A DNA stretch of 64,000 nt from Acidobacteriota bacterium (GCA_022828085.1 JAJEIY010000073.1:41001-105000); one strand, 5' to 3'. Counted from the first letter of the stretch, positions 35,214 through 44,144 are shown. Numbers and translations: made by a program. Notes: generated by a model from the letters alone, not told the origin.

Positions 35214-36641
35214 ATGAAGATCCACCGGCCGTTCCTCGTCCTCGTCCTCGCCGCTGTGGCCGCCTGCAGCGAGCCCGCGCCCGGTCCCTCCGCGCCCCCC
35301 GCCCGGGTCGAGTCGGCGCTGCTCCCGACCTTCATCATCCGCGGTGAGCCCGCGCGCCGCACGTCGCTCGCCGACCGCATGGAAGCGCTCGGGGTGCCTG
35401 GGGTCAGCGTCGCCGTGCTCCTCGACGGCGAGGTCGCCTGGGCGCGCGGATACGGTTTCGCCGACCTCGAATCGACACGTCCGGTCACCACGCAGACCCT
35501 CTTCCAGGCCGCGTCGATCTCCAAGCCCGTGGCCGCGCTCGCGGCGCTGCAACTCGTTCAGGAAGGCCGCATCGCGCTGGACGCCGACGTCAACCGCTAC
35601 CTCACCGGTTGGCGCGTGCCGGCGAACGCGTTCACCGCCGAGGCTCCCGTGACCCTGCGCGGCCTCCTCACCCATCGCGCGGGGCTCAGCGTGTCCGGAT
35701 TCCCCGGCTACGGGCCGGCCGAAGCGGTCCCGGACACGGCCGGGGTACTCAACGGCCAGGGCAACACCGATCCCGTGCGCGTCGTGTTGCCCCCGGGTGA
35801 TCGCTGGCGGTACTCCGGGGGCGGTTACACCGTCATGCAGCAACTGGTTGCCGATGTCCGTGGCGCCCCGTTCGCCGACGTCATGCGCCGCCGCGTGCTG
35901 GATCCGATCGGCATGGTCCGCTCGACCTACGAGCAACCGATTCCTCCGGACCGGCGCGACGACATCGCAACCGGGCACCGTCAGGACGGGACGCCCGTTC
36001 GCGGCGGCTGGCACACCTACCCGGAGCAGGCGGCGGCCGGGCTGTGGACGACCCCCAGCGAACTCGCCCTCTATGCCATGGAAGTGCAGCGGGCGTGGAG
36101 GGGCGAGTCGACGCGGGTGCTGGGCGGAGTGCTCGCCCGCGAGATGCTGACGCCGGACCCGGACAACTGGGGTCTCGGCCCCGGGATCTCCGAAGACGGA
36201 GAGCGCTTCCGGCACGGGGGCTCGAACCAGGGTTTCCGTTCCACCTTCGCCGCGGCCATCGATGGGGACGACGGCGTCTTCGTGATGACGAACTCGGATG
36301 CCGGGTCCCCGCTGGCGAACGAGATCGCGATCACCGTGGCGGAGGCGTACGGGTGGTCCGGTCCCCGTCCGGCGGAACGGGTGCCGGTGGACCTGCCGGC
36401 TGCCGCCCGGGAGCGGTACGTGGGGACGTACGCGGTTGCCGGGAGGGAGATCGAGTTCGAGGTCGAGCTGGAGGAGCGGGGGCTCCTGCTGACATGGCGG
36501 GGGGAACGCGCGGTGCTGTGGCCGTCGGGCGACTCGACGTTCTTCGACGTGGAGGATGGACGCGAAGTGCGGTTTTCGTGGGCGCCGGACGGGGTGGAGT
36601 TGACGCGCGGGACCCTCAGGGCGACACGCGTTCCGAGGTGA
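35214..36641 (+). CDS. Serine hydrolase lipoprotein, class C beta-lactamase-like
   Basis: This 475-residue exported lipoprotein has a signal and lipobox ending at Cys18 (AVAAC) and a serine beta-lactamase/penicillin-binding-like domain. The nucleophile motif is SISK (Ser101, Lys104), the second motif is YSGGGY where YxN is usual, and the third is HGGSNQGF in place of KTG. This is the pattern of the broad esterase/peptidase group, so antibiotic hydrolysis should not be assumed. A C-terminal beta-barrel-like domain (VDLPAAARERYVGTYAV) is present. The acyl-CoA dehydrogenase-like gene begins 21 bp downstream and may be co-transcribed. Confidence 0.88.
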   Translation: MKIHRPFLVLVLAAVAACSEPAPGPSAPPARVESALLPTFIIRGEPARRTSLADRMEALGVPGVSVAVLLDGEVAWARGYGFADLESTRPVTTQTLFQAASISKPVAALAALQLVQEGRIALDADVNRYLTGWRVPANAFTAEAPVTLRGLLTHRAGLSVSGFPGYGPAEAVPDTAGVLNGQGNTDPVRVVLPPGDRWRYSGGGYTVMQQLVADVRGAPFADVMRRRVLDPIGMVRSTYEQPIPPDRRDDIATGHRQDGTPVRGGWHTYPEQAAAGLWTTPSELALYAMEVQRAWRGESTRVLGGVLAREMLTPDPDNWGLGPGISEDGERFRHGGSNQGFRSTFAAAIDGDDGVFVMTNSDAGSPLANEIAITVAEAYGWSGPRPAERVPVDLPAAARERYVGTYAVAGREIEFEVELEERGLLLTWRGERAVLWPSGDSTFFDVEDGREVRFSWAPDGVELTRGTLRATRVPR

Positions 36642-36662
36642 AAACGGCGCGGATGGAAGCCG

Positions 36663-37928
36663 ATGTTTGAACTCTCGGACGCCCGGGTCCGGCTTCGCGA
36701 GGAAGCGCGGGCGCTGGCCGAGCGCGAGATCGCGCCGCGCGCGGCGGAAGTGGACCGCACCGAGGCCTATCCCCGGGCCAACGTGGAGGCGTTGACCGCG
36801 GCCGGGTTCATGGGAATGACCATCCCGGAGGAATACGGTGGACGCGGACTGACCTGCCTGGACGCGGTCCTGGTCATCGAGGCGGCGGCGCGGGCCTGCG
36901 GCGCCACCGCCCGGATCGTCGTGGAGGCCAACCTGGGCGCGATCGGCGCGATCATGCGGTACGGCTCCGAGGCGCAGAAGCGGCTCGCCGCCGAGCTGGT
37001 GCTCGCGGGCGACAAGCCCGCGATCTGCATCACCGAGCCCGCTGCCGGAAGCGCGGCCACCGAGATGGCGACCCGCGCTGAGAAGAGGGGCGATCGCTAC
37101 GTCCTCAACGGGACCAAGCACTGGATCACCGGGGGCGGCGTTTCCAGGCTCCACCTCATCTTCGCCCGGGTGTTCGAGAACGGCGTCGATCAGGGGATTG
37201 GAGGCTTCGTGGTCGTTCGCTGCCCCGGGACGGGTGCTCCGCAGGGCCTCCGCATCGGCCGCCGCGAGCCGGCCATGGGCCTCCGCGGACTCCCCGAGAC
37301 GGAGATCCTGCTCGAAGACCTCGAAGTGCCCGGCGACATGATCGTGGTCCCGCCGGAAGGTCTTCGCCGCGCCTTCGCGAGCCTGATGAACGCCTACAAC
37401 GGCCAGCGCGTCGGGGCGGCGGCGGTGGCGCTCGGCATCGCGCAGGGCGCCTACGAGCTGGCGCTCGACTACAGCCGGACGCGCGAGCAGTTCGGGCGGC
37501 CCATCGGCGAGTTCCAGGGCCTGCAGTGGATGCTGGCCGACATGGCGACGGCCCTCGACGCCGCGCGGCTGATGATCTGGCGGGCGGCGGCCGGCGCCGG
37601 GAAGTCCGGCTTTCCCGACGCGAAGCAGGCGGCCCAGGCCAAGATCCTCGCCTCCGAGACCGCCATCAAGGTCACGAACGACGCGCTGCAGATGTTCGGC
37701 GCCGCCGGATACTCGCGGAACCTGCCGCTGGAGCGCATGGTCCGCGACGCCCGCATGTTCACCATCGGCGGCGGGACGGCGCAGGTCCTGCGCACTTTGG
37801 TCGCTTCCCGCCTGCTCGGACGCAAACTGCCGCAGACGCGCTCGGTCCCGGCAGGGGGCGAAGCGCCGCGCCGCAGCCGGGGGGGCGGTCAGGACCTCCC
37901 GGTGCCTCCCGAACCGGAAGGAACTTGA
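36663..37928 (+). CDS. Acyl-CoA dehydrogenase-fold protein without the canonical catalytic base; possible sulfinopropionyl-CoA desulfinase relative
   Basis: This 421-residue flavoprotein has the full acyl-CoA dehydrogenase architecture: N-terminal helices, the CITEPAAGSAAT and NGTKHWITGG FAD/substrate segments, and the C-terminal QMFGAAGY and RDARMFTIGGGTAQ region. The general base Glu of medium-chain enzymes (IYEGT) is Gly370 here, and the alternative base used by isovaleryl-CoA dehydrogenase aligns with Gln248. Arg84 lies in GATARIVVEAN. From memory, the 3-sulfinopropionyl-CoA desulfinase of Advenella also lacks the base and relies on an Arg at about this position, so a desulfinase-like activity is worth testing. 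The last 35 residues form a Pro/Gly-rich tail. Ordinary dehydrogenation is unlikely but not excluded. Confidence 0.88.
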   Translation: MFELSDARVRLREEARALAEREIAPRAAEVDRTEAYPRANVEALTAAGFMGMTIPEEYGGRGLTCLDAVLVIEAAARACGATARIVVEANLGAIGAIMRYGSEAQKRLAAELVLAGDKPAICITEPAAGSAATEMATRAEKRGDRYVLNGTKHWITGGGVSRLHLIFARVFENGVDQGIGGFVVVRCPGTGAPQGLRIGRREPAMGLRGLPETEILLEDLEVPGDMIVVPPEGLRRAFASLMNAYNGQRVGAAAVALGIAQGAYELALDYSRTREQFGRPIGEFQGLQWMLADMATALDAARLMIWRAAAGAGKSGFPDAKQAAQAKILASETAIKVTNDALQMFGAAGYSRNLPLERMVRDARMFTIGGGTAQVLRTLVASRLLGRKLPQTRSVPAGGEAPRRSRGGGQDLPVPPEPEGT

Positions 37929-37951
37929 CGCTTCCCCGTGAACCGCCAAGA

Positions 37952-38230
37952 ATGCGCAGCATGAGGCCGAACTGGCGCCGGATGCTGCCGTGGGCCGCCC
38001 TTGGGGTGCTCGCGTTGCTGGCCTTCGGCGCCGGCCCGCATCTGCACGACGAGTTCGATGGGCAGGAGGACCACTGTGTCCTCTGCCACGCCCAGGAAGC
38101 GCCCTTCGTCGCGTCCGCCCTCCCGGCGACTCCGGACCCGGCCGTCCGCGCGGCCGTCGTCCCGGTCGCCGTTGCGCACGCCCACGGGATCACGCCCACC
38201 GGGGGCGGCTCCCGGGCTCCCCCCGCCTGA
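37952..38230 (+). CDS. Small membrane-anchored His/Cys-rich protein, possible metal-binding partner of the ABC exporter
   Basis: This 92-residue protein has one N-terminal hydrophobic segment (MLPWAALGVLALLAFGAG), then PHLHDEFDGQEDHCVLCHAQ, a second His cluster (VAHAHG) and a C-terminal SRAPPA. The HxH, HCxxCH and HAH pattern suggests metal binding, and a terminal RxPPA-like tail occurs in small copper-associated proteins of the DUF2946 kind. CVLCH could formally be a heme c motif, but the protein is short and has no cytochrome fold. It precedes a three-gene ABC-2 transporter by about 100 bp. A second ATG at 37961 is possible. The function is inferred from context only. Confidence 0.6.
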   Translation: MRSMRPNWRRMLPWAALGVLALLAFGAGPHLHDEFDGQEDHCVLCHAQEAPFVASALPATPDPAVRAAVVPVAVAHAHGITPTGGGSRAPPA

Positions 38231-38245
38231 CTCCGCAGCAGCCGT

Positions 38246-38265
38246 AGCCGGCCCGCGCGCCGGCT
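38246..38265 (+). terminator. Short hairpin between the small His/Cys gene and the ABC operon
   Basis: AGCCGGC (38246-38252) pairs perfectly with GCCGGCT (38259-38265) over a 6-nt loop and is followed by a T-rich but interrupted stretch (CTTGTCCTGTTGT). It could attenuate transcription into the ABC genes. Confidence 0.4.
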
Positions 38266-38335
38266 GCCTTGTCCTGTTGTGGCGCCCGCCCCCGCTTCGG
38301 GGCGCCGGCGTTCCCTCATCCGGGAGGAGAGTCAG

Positions 38336-39124
38336 ATGTCAACCCAGGCAGTCCTGGAGACCCCCGCCGCCGGCGAGGTCCCACCCATTCCCATCCGCGC
38401 GGCCGAGTTCGAGGATCCCGTCCTCGAGGCCCGCTCCCTCGTCAAGCGCTACGGCGACCTCGAGGCCGTGGCCGGCCTCGACCTGTCCATTCAGCCAGGC
38501 GAGGTCTACTGCCTGCTCGGCCCGAACGGGGCCGGCAAGACCACCACCATCCACCTGTTCCTCGGGTTCATCGAACCGGATTCCGGCCGCGTCCGGGTTT
38601 CGGGGTTCGACGTGGCGCGGAACGCGCTCGACGCGAGGCGGCGCCTGGCCTACGTCCCCGAGCAGGTCATGCTCTACCGCAACCTCAGCGGGCTCGAGAA
38701 CCTTCAGTACTTCGCGGCGCTCGGCGGCAGGGAGACGCTCTCCAGCGAGCGGCTGACCGACATCCTGGTGGACGTCGGGTTGCCCCTTCCGGCAGTCGGG
38801 CGCCGGGTCGCCGAGTACTCGAAGGGCATGCGCCAGAAGGTGGGCATCGCCATCGCGGTGGCGAAGGACGCCGAGGCGCTCCTGCTCGACGAGCCGACGT
38901 CCGGGCTCGATCCCAAGGCCTCCCGCGAGTTCTCCGAACTGATCGAGACGCTCCGGGGCCGGGGGGTGGCGGTGCTGATGGCCACCCACGACCTGTTTCG
39001 CGCGAAGGAGTCGGGGACCCGGATCGGGATCATGCGGCACGGCCGGCTGGTCACCGAGCTGAGCACCGACGAGATCGGCCACGCCGACCTCGAGCGCATC
39101 TACCTCGACCACATGCAGGAGTAG
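38336..39124 (+). CDS. ABC transporter ATP-binding protein (ABC-2 exporter type)
   Basis: This 262-residue ATPase has Walker A GPNGAGKT at residues 62-69, a signature-like EYSKGMRQKVGIA, Walker B ALLLDEPTSGLD and switch histidine ATHD. It follows the NosF/CcmA-like exporter pattern. The ATG at 38336 has GGGAGGAGAG just upstream, which decides the start over an upstream in-frame ATG. It is followed 10 bp later by two permease genes and forms a complete transporter with them. Confidence 0.93.
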   Translation: MSTQAVLETPAAGEVPPIPIRAAEFEDPVLEARSLVKRYGDLEAVAGLDLSIQPGEVYCLLGPNGAGKTTTIHLFLGFIEPDSGRVRVSGFDVARNALDARRRLAYVPEQVMLYRNLSGLENLQYFAALGGRETLSSERLTDILVDVGLPLPAVGRRVAEYSKGMRQKVGIAIAVAKDAEALLLDEPTSGLDPKASREFSELIETLRGRGVAVLMATHDLFRAKESGTRIGIMRHGRLVTELSTDEIGHADLERIYLDHMQE

Positions 39125-39134
39125 GAGGGACGTG

Positions 39135-40544
39135 ATGGTCCGGCACATCGTCAGGAAAGAGTTCACCGACCTGCTCCGCGACGGCCGCTTCCGCTGGTGC
39201 GCGGCCATCGTGGGCGTGCTGCTGCTCGTTTCGCTGGGGAGCGGTTGGGTCGAGACCCGCAGGGCCGAGGCCGCCCACTCCGCGGCGCAGGAGACGGCCC
39301 GCGACCATTGGGAGTCCCAGGGCGAGAAGAACCCCCACTCGGCGGCCCACTACGGCATCTACGCCTTCAAGCCGCGACTTCCGCTGTCGTTCCTGGACCA
39401 GGGAGTCGATCCCTACACCGGCACTTCGGTCTGGCTGGAGGCCCATCGCCAGAACGACTTCCTCATGCGCCCGGCGCAGGACGCCACCGCCGGCCAGCGG
39501 CTCGGCGCGCTCACGGCGGCGCAGGTCCTCCAGTACCTGGTGCCGCTGCTGATCATCCTGCTCGCCTTCGGCGCGCTTGCGGGGGAGCGCGAGCAGGGCA
39601 CGCTGAGACAGCTCCTGGCTACCGGGATTTCCCGGCGGGACCTGGCGCTCGGCAAGGCCCTCGGGGTGGCCGGCGCCCTCGCGCTGCTGCTGATTCCGGC
39701 GGCCGTCGTGGGAAGCGCCGCGATCACCCTCGGCAGCCCGGGCCCGGCCGCGACGCCCTTTGCGCGGGGCACGGTGCTGGCCGCCGGCTACCTCGCCTAC
39801 TTCGCGGTCTTCGTCGCGCTGTCTCTCGCGGTCTCGGCATGGGTCCGCTCGGCGCGGACCGCGCTCGTGGCGCTGCTCGGCGTCTGGGTGCTGAACGGGC
39901 TGGTGGCGCCGCGCGTGGCCGTGGACCTCTCCAAGTGGCTGCACCCCACGCCTTCGGCCGTTGAGTTCGCCCGCACCATGGAGCGGGAGATCCGGTCCGG
40001 CGTACCGGGGATCGAGCGGCCCGACCGCGGCGACACGACCGACCGCCTGCTCGCGGAGCACGGCGTGGAGAGCGTCGACGACCTGCCCGTGAACGTCATC
40101 GGCGTGTATCTCCAGGAGAGCGAGGAGTTCGCCAACCAGATCTTCGACCGCAACTACGGCGCGCTGTGGAACCGGTTCGAGCGGCAGGGCGTGGTCCACG
40201 AGGCCCTCTCCGTCGCCGCGCCGCTGCTCGCGGTCCGCACCCTCTCCATGGGGCTCGCCGGAACCGACGTCGAGCAGCACCGGCACTTCGCCACTGCGGC
40301 GGAGGAGTACCGGCGCGACCTCATGCGCCGGATGAACGGCGACCTCGCGGAGAACTCCCGCACCGGGGAGACCTACATCGCCACGGCGGACTCCTGGGCC
40401 GAGGTTCCACCCTTCCAATATGACGCTCCCTCGCTCGGGTGGGTGCTGCAGAACCGGACGCTGTCCCTCGCGATGCTGGGTCTGTGGCTGGTGGGCGCCT
40501 TCCTGGTCGCCGGGTCCCTCGTGCGGCGCGCCGAGGTGGCGTAG
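39135..40544 (+). CDS. ABC-2 type permease with DUF3526-like domain (first)
   Basis: This 469-residue membrane protein has an N-terminal helix (FRWCAAIVGVLLLVSLGSGW), a large extracytoplasmic loop, and a core of several helices containing the conserved GEREQGTLRQLLATGISRRDLALGK coupling segment. A second large periplasmic loop with charged residues lies between the core and the final helix. Such DUF3526-type permeases occur in pairs, as here. The GTG at 39132 and the ATG at 39135 are adjacent; the ATG fits AGGAGGG better. The exported substrate is unknown. Confidence 0.88.
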   Translation: MVRHIVRKEFTDLLRDGRFRWCAAIVGVLLLVSLGSGWVETRRAEAAHSAAQETARDHWESQGEKNPHSAAHYGIYAFKPRLPLSFLDQGVDPYTGTSVWLEAHRQNDFLMRPAQDATAGQRLGALTAAQVLQYLVPLLIILLAFGALAGEREQGTLRQLLATGISRRDLALGKALGVAGALALLLIPAAVVGSAAITLGSPGPAATPFARGTVLAAGYLAYFAVFVALSLAVSAWVRSARTALVALLGVWVLNGLVAPRVAVDLSKWLHPTPSAVEFARTMEREIRSGVPGIERPDRGDTTDRLLAEHGVESVDDLPVNVIGVYLQESEEFANQIFDRNYGALWNRFERQGVVHEALSVAAPLLAVRTLSMGLAGTDVEQHRHFATAAEEYRRDLMRRMNGDLAENSRTGETYIATADSWAEVPPFQYDAPSLGWVLQNRTLSLAMLGLWLVGAFLVAGSLVRRAEVA

Positions 40545-40546
40545 CG

Positions 40547-41974
40547 ATGATCCTGCGCACCGTCCTGCGGAACGAGTGGCGCCTGCTGCGGGCCGATCGC
40601 GCGCTCGGTCTGGTGCTGGGCGTGTTCGCGCTCCTGTTCGCCTACGCGCTGGCGAACGGCCTGGCGTGGGTGGACTTCCAGGAAGAGACCCTCGCCGCCG
40701 CCCGGGAAGGCAACGTCGAACGCGTCGAGACTCTCGAAGCCGAGCTTCAACGCATCGCGGACGGCGGGCGGCCGTCCTCCCCGTTCCGGGACCCCCGGTC
40801 CCCCAGCGTCCTCGGGGGAGCTTCCGGCGCCCAAACCGCGGTCCTGGACCCGGGTCCCCTGACGGCGCTCGCGGTGGGACAGAGCGACCTGCTGCCCTAC
40901 TACTACGACGTCAGCATCCAGACCAACGAGTCGTCGTTCCTGCAAAACGGCGAGATCGAGAACCCGCTGAACCTGCTGGTCGGCCGGTTCGACCTGGCCT
41001 TCGTGGTGGTGTATCTGCTGCCGCTGCTGATCCTGGCGCTCAGCTTCAACGTGCTCTCCGGGGAACGCGAGCAGGGAACGCTCGCGCTGACCCTCGCCCA
41101 GCCGGTCTCGGTCCGCGGGGTGGTGAGCGCCAAGCTGGCCTTCCGCGCGATCCTGGCGATGGCGCTGGCGCTCGGCACCTCCCTTCTCGGGGTCCTCTTC
41201 GGCGGGGGATTCGGGTCTCCGGGCCGGGTCGCGCTCTGGTGCGCGGCGGTCGCCGCCTACGCGCTCTTCTGGTTCACCCTGGCCGCGTGGGTGAACGGCC
41301 TCGGCCGGTCCTCGGCCTGGAACGCCACCGTGCTGGTGGGCGCCTGGCTCCTGCTGGTGGTGGTCCTCCCCGCCGGCGTGAACATCACCGCCGGACTGCT
41401 CCATCCGTTGCCGTCCCGGGTGGAGATGATCACGGCCCAGCGCGAGGCCTCGAACGAGGCGGTGAACCAGCGCAGCGAACTGCTGGCGCGCTACCTCGAG
41501 GATCACCCCGAGCTGGCCGGCGGGGTGGCTGCCGACGAGGCCAACCGCGCCGCACTGGCGTGGGCCGCCACCGACGCGGTGAATCGCCGGCTGGAGGAAG
41601 TGACCGGCGTGTACGACGAGCGCCTCGCCGCCCAGCGGACGCTGGTGCGCCGCTACCGGTTCCTGTCCCCCGCGCTCCTGGCGCAGGAGGCGCTGCTGGA
41701 CGCGGCCGGCACGGGAGACGCGCGCTTCGCGCGCTTCCGGTCCCAGGTCCGCGAGTTCGCGGAACACTGGCGGACCTTCTTCGTGCCCGCCATCCTCGCC
41801 GGGGAACGGATGACCGCCGATGTGCTGCCCGGGCTGCCGGCGTTCCGTTTCGTGGACGAGCAGATGCGCGAGGTCAGGGCCCGGGCGGCAATTCCGCTCG
41901 CGGCGCTTGGAGGGCTGCTGCTTCTTGCCGGCGCGGGCGCGGTCACACGCCTCCGCCGGGTGACGGGGCCATAG
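40547..41974 (+). CDS. ABC-2 type permease with DUF3526-like domain (second)
   Basis: This 475-residue permease is homologous to the preceding one, with an N-terminal helix (LGLVLGVFALLFAYALANG), a large extracytoplasmic loop, the GEREQGTLALTLAQPVSVRGVVSAK coupling segment, and a helical core ending RAAIPLAALGGLLLLAGAGA. The ATG follows the previous stop by 2 bp. The two permeases and the ATPase would form an ABC-2 heterodimeric exporter; NosFY-like and copper-linked systems have this layout, which fits the small His/Cys protein upstream. Confidence 0.88.
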   Translation: MILRTVLRNEWRLLRADRALGLVLGVFALLFAYALANGLAWVDFQEETLAAAREGNVERVETLEAELQRIADGGRPSSPFRDPRSPSVLGGASGAQTAVLDPGPLTALAVGQSDLLPYYYDVSIQTNESSFLQNGEIENPLNLLVGRFDLAFVVVYLLPLLILALSFNVLSGEREQGTLALTLAQPVSVRGVVSAKLAFRAILAMALALGTSLLGVLFGGGFGSPGRVALWCAAVAAYALFWFTLAAWVNGLGRSSAWNATVLVGAWLLLVVVLPAGVNITAGLLHPLPSRVEMITAQREASNEAVNQRSELLARYLEDHPELAGGVAADEANRAALAWAATDAVNRRLEEVTGVYDERLAAQRTLVRRYRFLSPALLAQEALLDAAGTGDARFARFRSQVREFAEHWRTFFVPAILAGERMTADVLPGLPAFRFVDEQMREVRARAAIPLAALGGLLLLAGAGAVTRLRRVTGP

Positions 41975-42088
41975 CCGCACTACCGGTAGGGGGGTCATCG
42001 CGCGACACAAGGGGTAACCTGAACAACAGTCCCCGGCTGGCGTCCCATCGGGAACCGTCGGCCGGGTGACGCCCGTGCTGGCCACCCC

Positions 42089-43270
42089 GTGAGATCGCCC
42101 CCCTACGACGCCATCGTCATCGGCGTTGGCGGCATGGGCAGCGCCGCCGTCTACCACCTGGCAAAGGGCGGCGCCCGGGTGCTCGGCCTCGAGCGCTTCG
42201 ACATCCCGCACCCGTTCGGTTCCTCCCATGGCCTGACCCGCATCATCCGCCTCGCCTATTCCGAGGGCTCCCACTACGTCCCGCTGCTTCGGGAGGCCTA
42301 CCGGCTCTGGCGCGAGCTCGAAGGACTCTCCGGGGAGTCCATCCTGCGGGTGACCGGCGGCCTCGACATCGGGCCGCCGTCGGGCGGCATCGTCCAGGGG
42401 TCCCTCAAGTCCTGCACCGAACACGGCCTGCCGTTCGAGGAGCTCGACGCCGGGGAGGTCAACCGGCGGTTTCCCGGCTACGAACTCCCCACGGAGATGG
42501 GCGCGATCCACCAGCCGGACGCCGGATACCTGCACTCCGAGACGGCAATCGCGGTCCACGCGGCGGCGGCGCGCTCCCTCGGGGCCGAGATCGCCACCGG
42601 CGTCCGGGTGCGGCGCTGGGAACGGGTCCCGGGGGGAGTGCGCGTCGAGACCGCGGACGCCCACTACGAGGCCCGGAAACTGGTGATCACGGCCGGCTCG
42701 TGGGCGGGCGAACTCCTGCCCGCTCTCCGGCCGATGTGCCGGCCCGTGCGGCAGGTCATGCTGTGGACCGACCCGCTCGATCCGCCGGTGTTCGCCCCGG
42801 AGCGGTTCCCGGTGTTCGTGATGGAGTCGGACCTCGGCAACTTCTACGGCTTCCCCGACAACCGGGGCGAGGGATTCAAGATCGGCAAGTTCCACCACCT
42901 CCGGCAGGAGGTTCCCGACCCCGACGCGATGGACCGGGAATGTCATCCGGAGGACGAAGCCGTCCTGCGCGAAGGGATCGAGGCCTTCTTCCCCGGAGCG
43001 AACGGTCCCACCCGGCGGATGACGGCGTGCATGTTCACGAACAGCCCGGACGGGCACTTCATTCTCGACCGCCATCCGGACGACGAGAACGTGTTCGTCG
43101 CCGCCGGGTTCTCGGGCCACGGCTTCAAGTTCTGCGGCGTGGTCGGCCGGATCATGGCGGACTTCGCGCTGGAACGGCCGCCGCGGTGGGACCTGCGCCC
43201 CTTCGGACTGAAGCACCACCGTCCTCCGAGGGTCGCGCACGCCCCGCCCGACAGCGAGGGAGTGGCTTAG
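42089..43270 (+). CDS. Sarcosine oxidase-like FAD enzyme (MSOX/MTOX family)
   Basis: This 393-residue monomeric flavoenzyme is predicted to oxidise an N-methyl amino acid (sarcosine or similar) to the amine, formaldehyde and H2O2. FAD binding is shown by GVGGMGS at residues 12-18. The covalent-FAD cysteine of the family is conserved as Cys314 in TACMFTNSPDGHF, and AAGFSGHGFKFCGVVG is the C-terminal signature. The start is GTG at 42089; no better upstream start is evident. It is a single gene, but it complements the Rieske and GcvT-like genes near 14-18 kb for methylated amine breakdown. Confidence 0.9.
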   Translation: MRSPPYDAIVIGVGGMGSAAVYHLAKGGARVLGLERFDIPHPFGSSHGLTRIIRLAYSEGSHYVPLLREAYRLWRELEGLSGESILRVTGGLDIGPPSGGIVQGSLKSCTEHGLPFEELDAGEVNRRFPGYELPTEMGAIHQPDAGYLHSETAIAVHAAAARSLGAEIATGVRVRRWERVPGGVRVETADAHYEARKLVITAGSWAGELLPALRPMCRPVRQVMLWTDPLDPPVFAPERFPVFVMESDLGNFYGFPDNRGEGFKIGKFHHLRQEVPDPDAMDRECHPEDEAVLREGIEAFFPGANGPTRRMTACMFTNSPDGHFILDRHPDDENVFVAAGFSGHGFKFCGVVGRIMADFALERPPRWDLRPFGLKHHRPPRVAHAPPDSEGVA

Positions 43271-43309
43271 CCCGACCCGGGCCGCCGCCTGTACGGGCGC
43301 GTCCCGGAG

Positions 43310-43744
43310 TCAGCTCTGGAGCGGATTACGGGTCTTGAGGTTCGGAAAGCGGCCGAAATCGCGGTCGGCGGTCCAGAACTCGGTGGCGCCGTGGTCCAGG
43401 CAGAGGGCTGCGATCCGGGCGTCGTGAACCATGGGTCCCCGGACGCGGCCAGTCTCGAGTTGCTGCCGCAGGATTTCCCAATGAGCACCGGTCTCGGTGA
43501 GCAATTCCGCGACGGGGGATTCAAGCCATGCCTCCACCTGGTCGGCGGCCTCGACGATCGAGGAAGGCGGCTCGTAGATGCGTGGATGGGTCACGATCGC
43601 GAGGAACTCGTGAACGCAGGCCCACGGCAGCCCCCAGCTCACTCTTCCTTCGGCGAGCGTCTGAATGGCCGACCGGGCGGGCTCGTGCCATTCGGAGTCG
43701 CCGCGGTGGGCGTACACCAGGATGTTGGTGTCGGCGACGATCAA
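43310..43744 (-). CDS. PIN-domain ribonuclease toxin, VapC-like
   Basis: This 144-residue PIN-domain protein has the expected acidic residues: Asp5 in IVADTNILVYAH, Glu in VHEFLAIV near residue 46, Asp in VHDARIAALC and Asp in TADRDFGRF near residue 128. It is predicted to cleave RNA, possibly tRNA. It starts at a TTG whose last bases overlap the TGA of the antitoxin gene (TTGA), so translation is coupled and dosage-limited. It forms a complete type II toxin-antitoxin pair with the preceding gene. Confidence 0.88.
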   Translation of the reverse strand: MIVADTNILVYAHRGDSEWHEPARSAIQTLAEGRVSWGLPWACVHEFLAIVTHPRIYEPPSSIVEAADQVEAWLESPVAELLTETGAHWEILRQQLETGRVRGPMVHDARIAALCLDHGATEFWTADRDFGRFPNLKTRNPLQS

Positions 43745-43986
43745 CTGCCCCGCCCCTCGTAGATGGATTCGCGGATGCGTGACCAGTCGGCGTCTCGGTA
43801 CGGCGCCTGGAGGCCGCGTCCTGTGACGCTCCGGTCTCGAAGGCGGAAGCGCTCCCGTCGCCGGTCGCCGCTCATGGCCAGACGCAGTCCGCGTTCAATC
43901 AGCGAGCGCAGGGTCAGGCCCTCTCGGGCTGCGTAGCTCTTTGCCGTCACGGCAAGGTCGTCGGACAGTTCTACGGTTGTCTTCAT
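43741..43986 (-). CDS. VapB-like antitoxin
   Basis: This 81-residue protein begins MKTTVELSDDLAVTAKSYAAREG, an N-terminal ribbon-helix-helix DNA-binding motif, and has a Arg-rich C-terminal arm (RRRERFRLRDRSVTG) ending in YRDADWSRIRESIYEGRG, the toxin-binding part in this family. It overlaps the toxin start by four bases. The ATG itself lies inside a CATATG that recurs upstream, suggesting autoregulation. Confidence 0.87.
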   Translation of the reverse strand: MKTTVELSDDLAVTAKSYAAREGLTLRSLIERGLRLAMSGDRRRERFRLRDRSVTGRGLQAPYRDADWSRIRESIYEGRGS

Positions 43987-44054
43987 ATGGGTGCCCGTAG
44001 TCTAGCATATGGACATGCGTCATCAAGTAGATGCGCGGTGCGCGTCGGCATATG
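43984..44054 (-). promoter_or_regulatory. Three CATATG sites upstream of the VapBC-like pair
   Basis: CATATG occurs at 43984 (over the antitoxin start codon), 44006 and 44049. The first two share the extended CATATGG and are 22 bp apart, about two helical turns. This fits an autoregulated toxin-antitoxin promoter. Confidence 0.4.
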
Positions 44055-44144
44055 AACGCCTGACGATCAGCACCAATACGCCTGGGTCAGGTGCTTGTGA
44101 AAGTGCGGCTCCCGGCCCGGGCCTCGATGCTCACGTCACGTTCT

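Noticed and set aside
35214..36641. Antibiotic-resistance class C beta-lactamase
   Set aside because: YxN is YSG and KTG is HGG, and it is a lipoprotein with an extra C-terminal domain; this fits esterase/peptidase relatives, not a dedicated beta-lactamase.
37952..38230. CVLCH in the small membrane protein as a cytochrome c heme site
   Set aside because: The protein is only 92 residues with no axial-ligand region or cytochrome fold; metal binding by the His/Cys clusters is more likely.
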